Assembly (NCBI GenBank): GCA_029204225.1 | Contig: CM055109.1 | Location: 45,634,810-45,698,809, forward strand | Length of the DNA stretch: 64,000 bases | From: Diphasiastrum complanatum | Lineage: Eukaryota; Streptophyta; Lycopodiopsida; Lycopodiales; Lycopodiaceae | Reading direction: 5' to 3' | In this document: positions 27,381 to 39,300 of the stretch, piece after piece | Position numbering within the stretch: position 1 is the stretch's first letter | How the letters are laid out: each line of letters opens with the position of its first letter | Position numbers and translations under genes: made by a program | Notes under the pieces: model-generated | Told to the model about the DNA's origin: nothing | What the model saw: the letters and a program-made list of their open reading frames with translations, nothing else | Database searches by the model: none

Positions 27381-30300
27381 AGCACGTACCCCAAATACGA
27401 CCTACCCCAGATCGCACCTCCCCCCAGTAGCCACCTCCCCAGTTCGCACATACCCCAATAGCCGCCCTCCGCAGATATCGCCTCCACCAATAGCCGCCTT
27501 CCCCAGTTGCGACCTCCCCCAGATCGCACCTCCCCTAGTTGCAGCCTTTCTCAAATCGCACCTGAAAGTTTGTTTTTTTCCAGCTACTACCCTCCCCAAA
27601 TACATCCATCATGGGTTCTTCTGATGCATCCTCTTCTCACGGTGACATTCAAACTCAGCTTGATGACCATCTCATTCACATAAATCATCTCATCAATGCC
27701 CAACAAGCTATGATGAATATGCTTCAAATTTTCAATCCTCTATTACTGATTTATCTCTCTGTCTTCAACCTCCTCCACCACCCAACACATTACCTGATCA
27801 ATCCTCTCCTTTCGCACCCGTTCCTCCCATAGTTTCCCCTACGTGTAATAGATCCTAACACCACAGTAGGGCAAACACTAACTGATCCACCCAACCTTGC
27901 CTACTCCCTGATATAGAGTAAGCCCCTCCTAGCCCAGTGTGAGGACTGGTAGCATGCTACTGCCAAGTGTCGGCCACGTGGCACTGACGTGGCCGACTGC
28001 ACGTCGGGACCCAACTGGGGGCCCTATCCTGCTGACAGGGTCCCTAGGCTGTGTTAGGCCCGCCATGGCTATGGACCGTGCTGGGGCACACTACTCACAC
28101 TGTCTTGCCCTGTTGGTCATGTACACTGGACACGACCCTGACTGTGGTATCTGACCTATCTGTGTTCCCTAGGGTTCGGCACTGGTTACGAGCTCGTAAC
28201 ACTCCCTCCCCCTTAAGAACCGTCTTGGTCCTCTAAGACAAAGTCTGGAAAAATCTTGCGAAGGACGCTGCCTCTTTCCCAAGTGGCATTCTCAACAGGC
28301 TGATCATTCCACTTGACCAGATATTCTCGGTATAGAGTATGACGAGTCTGCGTCTCTCTACTATCAAGAATTTCCTCTGGTTCATGTGGAGGTTGTTGAG
28401 GATCCAATGGGAGAACTAGAACACTGTCCCCTACCAGATTATCTGATCTGGTTAAGGCTTTTCGTAACTGACTTACATGAAAGACTGGAAAAACCTTACT
28501 GCTGTGTGGGAGTTCTAGTTCATAGGTGACCTCGCCTAGTCTCCTACTGATGGTAAAGGGACCACAATACCTTGGAGACAACTTAGCACACACTCCTGAT
28601 TTGAGGGTTTTAGAGTCAACTGGGACTCTCAAGTAGACTTTCTCACCAGTGGAGAACTGCACATCCCGTCTGTGTGGATCTGCATAATGCCTGGCTCGAT
28701 CCTGGGATTGTCTAATGCTACGCTTAGCATGTTCTATCATCTGGTTTAGGTCTTCTAAAAAGTTTCTGGCTGCTTCAACTTTTTCTTGTCTAAACCCTAC
28801 AGCTGTGGGTGAGCGTGGCTGAAAACCGTACATCAGCATAAATGGGCTGTATCCCGTAGCTGAATGTTTGGTACTGTTGTAAGCAAACTCTAATATCGAG
28901 AGATACTCCTCCCAATTAGTCTGCCTCTTGCTGACGTATGCACGAAGCATATCCTCCAGCACTTGATTTACCCTTTCTGTTTGACCGTCCGTCTGTGGAT
29001 GGTCGGTGGTACTCATATTAAGTTTAGTATGGAGATGATGGAATACTGCCTTCCAAAAATTTCCAGTAAACTTACTGTCCCGGTCGCTGACTATGCCGGA
29101 AGGTAGACCGTACAATTTAAATAGCCCGTCTACAAACAACCTCGCTAACTCTGGAGCTCTAACGGTTGTTTTGGTCGGAATAAAATGAGCCATTTTGGTC
29201 AGACGGTCAACTGTGACCCATATAGCGTCATTACCCCTTTGGGTTTTAGGCAGGCCTACTATAAAATCCATGGAGATACTCTCCCATTTACCAGCTGGTA
29301 TTTCTAAGGGATGCAACAACCCTCCTGCCTTTAAACGCTCTGCTTTATTTACTTGACATTTCTGGCAACTGGTTACATACTGGTGGACGTCCTTTTTCAT
29401 ACTGGGCCAGAAAAATTGCCTACGAAGAAGCTCATAGGTCTTCTGTATGCCTGGGTGTCCCGCGCTAGGATTGTCATGACATTCATATAGGACCTGCTGC
29501 CTATAATCCTCTGAATTGGGGACACATACTCTATCTCTATAGAGCAAGTACTCATCCTGAATGGAATACTGTTTCCATTTGAATCCTTGAGTCAACTGAC
29601 CCTCAACCACTGGGGTTTGCTTGGGTAATACAGGCTCAGAATCCTCAACGTCATCTGATGACGTATACTCGGACTCATCATCATCCTCAACGGAAGCTGC
29701 CGTATTCTTGGATGAACTGGCACCAGCCCCAGGAACTGGTTCTGGAGTCTGTAACTGTCTGTTCTGGACTGAGTTCCAGATAATAGAGAAGAATGCATCA
29801 TGCTGGCATTTCCCTCTCAAGGACTCGAGTAACTCATTACGAATCTGAGTAAAACTCAGCTCGTTTATCATAGGCATTCTGCTAAGGGCATCTGCTACTG
29901 TATTGAATTTTCCACGCCTATATCTGATAGACATGTCAAACTCTTGCATCAACTCTGCCCAACGAGCTTTCCGACCTCTAAGCTCAGGTTGATTGCAAAG
30001 GTATCTGAGACTCTCATGGTCTGTCAGGACCTCAAAGTTGGCACCATACAAATAATGCCTCCAAGTCTTAAGGGCATGGACTATAGAAAAGAGTTCCTTT
30101 TCATAGGCACTATACCTAGTCTGTGTTGGCTCGAGTTTTTTACTCTCGAACGCAACTGGTCGTCCACCCTGAGTTAGCACAGCGCCTACTGCAAAGTCGC
30201 TAGCATCTGTTTCGACCACAAACGGCTGATTGGGGTCGACGACTTTTAAGAGTGGTGCTGTAGCTAAGGCTGTTTTGAGAGCATCAAAGCTCTCCTGTTG

Positions 30301-33300
30301 TGCGGACTCCCAAATGAACTCCTTTCCCTTCCCCTTAAGGAGATTTGTCATAGGGACTGCTATTTGAGCATATTCCTTGACAAATCGTCTGTAATATCCC
30401 GCCAGACCAAGAAAGATTTGAAGTTCCAAAATATTCTGAGGTCTCAGCCAACTGAGTATGGCTTTAACCTTATTTGGGTCCATCTTAATCCCATCTGAAG
30501 AGATAATGTGACCCAAATATGCTACTTCTTCAATGAAGAATTCACACTTGGATTGTTTAGCATAAAGCTTATGCTTTCTGAGCAGTCGAAACACCTTTCT
30601 GAGGTGTTTTAGATGCTCCTTCCTGGTTTTGCTGTAAACGAGGATGTCATCTAAAAATACGACTACAAATTTACCCAAGTATGGTCTGAGGACACTGTTC
30701 ATCAAGGTCATAAAGGTAGCTGGAGCATTTGTGAGCCCAAATGGCATCACCTTAAACTCATAATGACCGTGACGAGTCCTAAAGGCTGTTTTTGAGACAT
30801 CTTCCGATTATATACGGACTTGATGATATCCCGATCTAAGGTCTATTTTACTGAAAAACTTAGCCCCGTCGAGTTGATCAAACAACTCGTCTGCCCGAGG
30901 CATAGGGTATTTATTCTTAATTGTGACTTTATTGAGGGCTCTGTAATCTACGCAAAGACGCATAGACCCCTCCTTCTTTTTCACCAATAGGACTGGTGAG
31001 GCCCATGGTGAACTACTGGTCTGAATTTGGCCTTTCCCAAGATAGTCTGTTAACTGCCTAGTTATTTCTTCATCCTCTGTTCGGCTGACCCGATATGGAG
31101 GTTTAGAAACAGGTGCTGTACCTGGTACTAGGTTTATTACATGATCTACCTCTCTGCTAGGTGGTAAACCATGTGGCAAATCTTCAGGAAAAACATCTTT
31201 AAATTTAGACAATAAAGTTTCTAATTTACTGATTTTCTGCTGAATAGAACTGGAAATAGAAACTTCAGGAATAAACTGAAAGTCACATAAGAATACCTGA
31301 TGGTCTTCGTCTCCGATTAGCTGACAGAGCTCTGAACTGCAGACCATAGGGCTGTTGGGAACATCATGCTCCCCATGCAACTGGATCTCTCGGCCTTTAT
31401 ACTGAAAGCTGAGGGTGTTCTCCTGATAGTTTATGTGGAGGGAAGGTCCTAAACTGTAGAGCCAATCTCTCCCGAGAACAATGTCTGTTCGATCCAGGTG
31501 CATTATCTGAAAGTTTATTTGATCTTGGTACCCCTGAATACCAAGATTTAACTTACTTACCATAGTTTCCCATATTTTTTTATCTTCACCCTTAGCTAAT
31601 GAAACTATGTACCTATGCTGACTAGGTACTTCTGGTAGTTTAAGCTTTTTAACCAGGGTGTGGTTGATGAAATTATGGGTTGCCCCATCATCAACCATGA
31701 CTCTTACTGACTGGTTACCAACTTTCCCATGCATACGTACTAGGTCATGCGGCCCAAAGCTGAAGGGTCTCGCTAGCATTGCAGAGGTCAGCTGGCAACA
31801 GTGTTCATGATCTTCATGATACACTTTGATCTCGGAAGCTGCCGAGTCACTGGGGAAACATACAGTCTGAACAAGATGAACTTGTTTTTTATCTTTTTTA
31901 GTGAAAGGCCCCTTGGGACACTGTCTGACTGTGTGTCCCTTGCCCATACACACAAAGCACAAACGTTCTTGTTTGGCTTTCTCAAAATCATCTGGTTTTA
32001 AGGGCTGTATGAGTGAAGGGCGTTTTTGAGGAGCTTCACCTTTAAATTTATCTTCTTTCTTTCTTTTTAAAAATTTCTTTTTAAATTGAAAGTCTTTCTG
32101 AGGAAGCTGCTCAGAAAGTGGTTGCTGTCTCGCTCTCTTCCTACCCACTGAATCATCATAGATTTGAGCATATCTGAGAGCTTGCTCAAGGGTAGTAGGT
32201 GAGTTTCTCTGGACCTCTACTTTATATTCATCTTTGAGGCCACGGACAAATCCCCTGATTTTTTGATAGTCATCCATATTTTTAATCTTTAAAATTGCCT
32301 CTCGATACTGCGAGATATATAGGATGAGGGACTTGTCCATTACTGTTCTTTCCCAGGCTTCCCAGGCTCTATCAAGTTCATTCTCTGGTAGAAATTCTCT
32401 TAGGAAAGCTTCTTCAAAAGCTTTCCATGACCGGGGAGTCTGCCCAGTCTCCTGGAGATTTAACCACCACTTATAGGCCATAGGCCCTAAAGAAAGACTG
32501 GCCTCAATTGCTTGCAAATGGTCAGGGGTCTGTTTAAGAGCATGAATGTTCTTCCATTTGCTGAGGAAGGTTTGTAGAATATCTGCATTTCTATCCTTCT
32601 CTTCCCCATTAAAAGTAGGAGGCTTTAAATCTTTAAAAACACTGGGGTGAGACCGTAAAGTCTCACCCGAAACTGATGGAAGTGGAGAAGGGGATAACTG
32701 AGAAGTGGAGGGAAGGCTTCCTTTCGCGGAACTCAAAAACAAGTTTTTGAGTTCAGCGAACGAGTCGTCCACACTGGACTTGAAATTGGCTAATGCCAAC
32801 TTCAGTTCATCCACTTCTGTTACCAATTGGAGGAACTGCTCCTTGGTAACCAGTTCGTCGAGTTCTTCGGCGAACTGTTCCTGTTCTTCCACTTCCATGG
32901 GTTCCTTCCCTTTTCTGTAAGCCAAGGTTTCTGTTTCAAGTTCGTCGAAGCCTCTCTCCGGGGGTTGATCAGGTCCCTGAGGAGTGGTCATCTTCGGAAC
33001 TGAAAGAGAGCTACCTTAACTTCTGAAGGAAAAAAAGTCTAAAAGACTAATTTACAACTGTACAAGGAGGGAAAGAAAACTTAGCTCTTTCTGAGAACTG
33101 TACTTCCACAGAGAGAATCAAGAAAAGCCCTTTCAGCTCTTCCTCCACTGCTTTCAGATCTGCTGTCCGGAAAAATCAGAGATCAAGGTACCAAGAAAAA
33201 GAAACAAACTTCTGATCGTCTTGGCCCCTTCCCTCGCTGTCTGAGGTGTATACTTTTTGCTCCAAAATTCCCGTTTTAGGACCCAAAACAGTTGCAAACT

Positions 33301-36300
33301 TGTGGTTTCTGCCAAAGACCTTCAGCGCTGGACCTGCACCCACGATTCTGTCTCAGATCCGCTCCAAATTCCAGAAAATTTCACTCCAAATTCGAAGTTT
33401 CCACCCAATTTGGCAGCGCTGGACCTGCTCCACGTTTTCTATTTAAAATGTGCTCAAAAATCCACAACTGATACATAAAAATCAAGGGTAAATCCCTGAT
33501 TTTTCAGCGCTGAGCTTCTACAAGGGATTGTGCCTCAAACAACTGTAAATTCCCAGCAAATTTCAAGGATTTGAAAGCTGTTCCTACAGCGATTTTCCTC
33601 CTCAATTCTTTCCTGAGAATCTGAGAAATCTTTCCTATCTTCTGATAGCTTTCTCTACTGCTGTCCTGAACTCCCTAGGATGGAGATGGCTCTGATACCA
33701 GTGTAATAGATCCTAACACCACAGTAGGGCAAACACTAACTGATCCACCCAACCTTGCCTACTCCCTGATATAGAGTAAGCCCCTCCTAGCCCAGTGTGA
33801 GGACTGGTAGCATGCTACTGCCAAGTGTCGGCCACGTGGCACTGACGTGGCCGACTGCACGTCGGGACCCAACTGGGGGCCCTATCCTGCTGACAGGGTC
33901 CCTAGGCTGTGTTAGGCCCGCCATGGCTATGGACCGTGCTGGGGCACACTACTCACACTGTCTTGCCCTGTTGGTCATGTACACTGGACACGACCCTGAC
34001 TGTGGTATCTGACCTATCTGTGTTCCCTAGGGTTCGGCACTGGTTACGAGCTCGTAACACTACGCCTGTCCCTCATCCCGCCACTCTTGTTCGTGATTTC
34101 ATGGATAAAGTCACGCTTACTATCTACAATGGTTCTTCTGATGGTAAGGAGTTACAAAATTGGTTCTTTCAGATGGAAACTTATTTTCAACTCGCTCCTT
34201 GCACTTCGGCACAACAACTTCAGCTTGCTGCCTTGCATTTGTCCGGACGCGCTTTGACATGGTGGTGTACTCATCAGTCACTATTTGATACTTCTGCTAC
34301 TTGGAACGAGTTCAAAGTTGCCATTCATTCTGCCATGATCGATCCAACGTGGTTTCAATCTCAACTCGACCTCTATAGACAGCTCACACAAACTGGTACG
34401 CTTCTTGAATACAATGAAAATTTTGTTGAGTTTTCTCTTTTCTGATCTTCCACTTGTTGACGTTATTGGTCGTTATATTTCTGGCATTCGTGGTTCTTTA
34501 TGTTACGATGTTCAGCCTTTTCAGCCTACTTCTTTAGATCGTGCTATGTCACTTGCTTCTACTTTACAGCATAAGTACCTTGACCAACAATCATCATTTC
34601 AATCTCGTTCGCTATCTCGTCCACCGTTTTCTCGTTCCGCCATTCCACCATCTCAATCGCCCATTGTTTCTTCGACCATTTCTCCTCCTTTCTCTACTGT
34701 TTCGACCCCTGCTGCTCCTCGTCCCATTATCCTGAAATGGTATACAACACAAGAAATGGCTGAGATTCGTGCTAAAAATCTATGTTTTAATTGTCGTAGC
34801 CCGACCATTTGAACCGTAACTGTCCACACCCACGTCCACCAGCTACTTTACAAGTCCATGATGTTTTAGACCCTGATGATTCATCCCTCTACCTAGTTGA
34901 GGAGTGTCCTCTAGATGATCCTCCTTCCGCTCCCCCCGATGCTTTTGTTGAGTGTCTCGCTCAGTTGGCCTATGCCACTTGGTCTGGCACTGTGGGTCCC
35001 TGTCATATTCGTATGCGTGTCCGTATTGCTAGACGCGAATTTATCGCTCTTGTTGATTCTAGTAGCACTCATTCTTTTCTTAGCCAGTCTGTTGCTTCTC
35101 GCATCCATAGCCCCACACTTCCTGTTTCACCTCCTTTGCGTGTTGAGGTCACTAGTTCTCATTCTCTTCAGAGCACTTCTATGTTCCATCTTCTTCCTTA
35201 TCATATTGGAACTTTTTCTGGTCAAGCTGGCTTTTATGTCCTTCCTCTTGAGCGTTATGACCTGATCCTCGGAGCAAATTGGTTTGCTTCCTCGGGGGAT
35301 GTTACTATTAATCTTATTGCCCAGCGTATTTCTGTTTTAGTCGACAAAACTCCCTATACGCTCATTGGTATTGATTCTTCTGCAGACTATTCACTTATTT
35401 CTGCTAAGCAGTTTGTTCATAGCCTTCCTAAGGCACATTGTGCCGCGCTTTTATGTGTTCAGTTGGCTACTTCTCCGGCCCCTGTTACGTTATTGCCACC
35501 TGTTATTTCTGATATACTGACGACATACACTTCTGTGTTTGTCGAGCCTTCTACGTTAACTCCATTACGATTTATCAATCGTCGAATTGATCTTAATCCA
35601 GGCACCCATCCGCCTTCTCGAGCACCTTATCGTATGTCCCACTTTGAACAAGTCGAGGTCCAGCGTCAAGTTTCCGATCTATTACAACAAGGCCTCATCG
35701 TTCCTAGTCAGAGTCCTTTTGGAGCTCCTGTTTTACTGGTCAATAAGAAAGATGGCACTAAGCGCCTATGTATTGATTGTCATGCTTTTAATCGTCTTAC
35801 TATTCGTAATCTATACCCCATTCCTCACATGGATGATTTATTTGACCACTTGGGTAAAGCTCAAGTCTTTTCTAAGATCGATTTGCAATCCGGTTACCAT
35901 CAGATTCGTATTCACCCTGGCGATGAGTTTAAGACTGCTTTTCGTACTTCTACAGGTCTCTATGAGTTTCGAGTCTTACCTTTTGCTGTCACCAATGGCC
36001 CTCCTACCTTTCAAAACGTTATGAATAATATTTTTCGGCCCTTGCTTGGTAGTTGTGTCCTTGTTTATTTTGACGATATTCTCTTATATAGTACTAATAT
36101 GTCATCTCATGCTGCCCATTTACGTGTTGTATTTCAAATTCTTGTGGAACATCAACTTTATGCTAAACGGTCTAAATGTACTTTTGTCGTTTCCTCTATC
36201 GATTTTCTGGGTTTCATTGTTAGTAACGGCACCATTTCCCTTGATCCTTCTAAAGTTCGTGCTATCTTCAGTGGCCCATCCCTACCGATGTTCACACCGT

Positions 36301-39300
36301 TCGTATGTTTTTAGGCCTCGCTACACATCTGCGTAAGCCTGTCCCCCATTTTGCTACTATGGCTCATCCGCTTCATTCCTTACTTCGTAAGGGTGCTAAG
36401 TTTGATTGGACCCCTTTATGTCAAGAAGCTTTTACTAAGCTTCAAAGTATCCTTGCTTTTGCTCCTGTTCTTGCTTTACCCGATTTTAGCAAGCGTTTTA
36501 TTGTCGAAACTGATGCCAGTGTTGTCGGTGTTGGGGCCCTTTTACGTCAAGATTCTTATGTTATTGCTTACAAATCCCGTCGTTTACGTTCCTATGAGAC
36601 ACATTATTCTACTCACGAAAAGGAACTCTTAGCTATTATTCATGCCCTTACTAAGTGGCGCCATTATCTTCAACCTTCAACTTTTGATTTATACACGGAT
36701 CATCAATCTTTACGATATCTTGAGACTCAAAAGCAGCTTAGCGATCGACAATTTCGTTGGCTGCAATTTTTACAGCATTTCCATTATCAGTTACAATATC
36801 GCCCTGGTAGGAGTAACGCTGGTGCCGACGCTTTGTCTCGGTTACCTGCTACTCTTACTACCATTTTCCCCGATTGGCTTGACTTACTTCCCACTGCATA
36901 TGAGGCTTGTCCTGATTTAGTTCTATTTATCATAAGGCCCAATCTCCATTGTCCATTCGCCACTAGGTTTATTCTCTTGTCGATCATCGTTTATACCACT
37001 ATGGCGCTTTGTGTGCTCCTAGTCTACCTGATGTTCGATCCCGTTTATTACATGATGCTCAATATTCTCGTGTTGGCGGTCATTACGGTTATCAAAAGTC
37101 CTTTGCTCGTTTGAAACCTTACTTTTATTGGCCACGCATGAAACTTGAAGTACTAGTGTATGTTCTGTGCTCGTAATAAGTATTCACGGACTAAGCCTTC
37201 TGGTCTTCTTCAGCATTGGCCAATGGGCTGAAATATCTTAACTACTAGAGCTACTTTAGTACCGCTGTATTGTCGTTTTCTTTCCTAGGTTATACATTTC
37301 GTGCTAGTGGTGTCAGTCCAATAGCCGAATCCCCTACAGCCTCGGAAAACCACTTTTAGTACAATGAAGCTAAGAGATTTTTATCTCAATTCTAGTAGTT
37401 GCTAAGGCTAAATCAATATGTAAGCAGTGGCGGTCGTCAACTGAGGTATCATCATCAACAAGTGATGGAGAATCAATAGCTGGAGTAGCAAGAGCATCGG
37501 AGCCATCAATATTAGGCAAGTCAGCAAGAGGTACAACAGCAACAGCATGTGAATTAGGAACTGCATCAGGAGCATCAGAAACATCAGCAAGATGTGGATC
37601 AGCAACTGGTGACGAAGCATAGTGTCGTGTACTAATGGATGAAGAGAGCGAGCGTGTTCCTGTAATAAAGGTGAGTGTGCAAAAACATCGAAAGTCTCCC
37701 AAGTTGCCTCATCAACTGGACGACCATCCTATTGGACAATACGACGACGATGACGCAAAAGGACTCGAACTTGCAAATTAGCAGCAGGTAAAAACGGAAA
37801 AAGTTTTGGGTCACTAGGAAATGACGAATCACATGGCTCACCGGGAAAAAGAGACGAACGTAGTAGACTAACATGAAAAATATCACAAGCACGTGTAGTA
37901 ACAGGTAACTGTAAACGGTAAGTAACATGGCTAAGCTTCTCGACAATCACAAAGGGACCATAATAACGAGCAGACAATTTTTCAGTAATAGAACGACCTT
38001 GAACAAACTTATGACGTGCAAACGAAAGACGAAGATAAATAGACTGGCCCTTAGTAAACTCTATAAAAGACCTATGACGATCAGTCAAGGACTTATAACG
38101 ATGTTGAGCTCGCGCCAAATGTTGTTGTGCCTGTACAATAGAATTACGAGAATTAGTAAGAAAAGAAGACAAAGTAATAGGAATGTCATCAGGAGAGGGT
38201 GGAAAACCTGGAAGTAATAGAGAATATCCATTAGCCAGCAGAAATGGAGACACACCTGTACTGTTACTGACAGAACTGTTATAGCTGTATTCTGCAAAAC
38301 ACAAATGCTGATCCCAATCTCGACCAAAAGGTGAGACAAAGTTACATAAATAATCTTCAACAACACAATTAAGGACTTCATACTGCAATGTTTTAGATGA
38401 AGGGAGTGTTATGGACATACATTATAGTCCATCCTTCTCTATTTTTTGACAGTATTTTTGGACACACGATTATGTTAAATGTGACAGGCCTAGAAACACC
38501 ATTTACATGGTTTTTTTAATTTTGGCCCTAATTTTTGAATTTCACTTCCCTCCAATTCTATTTGAAGGGAAGTAGGTTTTGTCCATTATAAATAGCCACT
38601 AAGGCTGGTCATTTAGTAGCTTTGATCATTTTGAGTCTTGGACTTCTTGTAGGGGAGTTGTACTTTTTTGGAGATCTTAGTTGGAGATCTGCCTAAGCTA
38701 TCGGCGGCCATTGTAATCATATAGTTTCTTAGTTGGAGAATGCTTTTTGCTGTCTTTTATGCATCATTGATATCAAAATCTATGAATTTGTTCATAACAG
38801 GTTGACATCAGAGAGGACATTCATTTTGTATAAGCCACAACAATTCTTGTCTGTGACATCTCTGCTATTCTTAGTGTGGCTTTAATATAAAATATTTCAC
38901 TTGAAATATATAGTAGACTTCTAATACATCGCTTTTATCTAGGTCAATAAACTGGAAGATGCAGAAACTAGGGATACCCAAAATCTTCAGGAAAGTAATA
39001 TTGTTGTTGAGGCAAAATTGGCGATGCTGCGCAATTATTGGAAGGTAAATGCTTGACGTAAGATGAAGGTAGTCAAGATTTTGACAGCAATGGTCTTGCT
39101 CATGGCATGACATAACAAAAGCACAACTTTTGAAGCTTTTCCATGTGATTCATAATCTCGTCATGTGAAAGAGCCATGTATAGCATAACTTTTAAGCATC
39201 TTAAACTGACATCAGAAACATCCTTGCAGCTTATGTGTATTGGTGCATTGATGCATGCTCTATATTCAGGTTGATGTTAGTGAAAGACTATTTAACCGTT

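Larger units (their letters stand above)
27844..34059 (-). mobile_element. Young Ty3/gypsy chromovirus, nearly complete
   Basis: 6216 bp in - orientation, bounded by two 358 bp LTRs that I read as identical, and a perfect 5 bp duplication. The order is 5' LTR 33702-34059, PBS 33688-33700, leader 32992-33687, gag-pol 32991-28213, polypurine tract 28212-28202 and 3' LTR 27844-28201. Gag-pol is one continuous frame except for a single TAA at 30810-30808 in RT. The C-terminal chromodomain assigns it to the chromoviruses. LTR identity indicates very recent insertion. Confidence 0.97.
26838..38799 (+). mobile_element. Old Ty3/gypsy element, interrupted by a younger nested gypsy
   Basis: Two LTRs of about 386-393 bp in direct orientation bound it. 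Inside are a PBS-like TATCAGAGCA, a CT microsatellite, gag, protease, RT, RNase H and the N-terminal zinc region of integrase on the + strand. The integrase C-terminus and a chromodomain remnant lie on the - strand, next to the 3' LTR. Several frameshifts and stops make it non-functional. The younger element 27844-34059 sits in its gag. A solo LTR of the same family is at 62448-62830 and a gag fragment at 1-400. Confidence 0.85.
25401..38942 (+). other. IFT172 intron of 13.5 kb built from nested gypsy elements
   Basis: The intron runs from GTAGTG to ATCTAG. The nested gypsy pair occupies 26838-38799. The stretch 25401-26837 holds a GC-richer block (25770-26330) without a recognisable ORF and a short hairpin at 26445-26471; nothing else can be named there. 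Confidence 0.85.

Noticed and set aside
27146-27529. ORFs across the CT tract with Leu-Ser or Arg-Glu repeats
   Set aside because: They are produced by the dinucleotide repeat in every frame and lie in LTR/leader sequence.
27939-28154. 71-codon + strand ORF present twice (also 33797-34012)
   Set aside because: It lies inside the LTRs of the young chromovirus; the duplication is due to the LTR pair.
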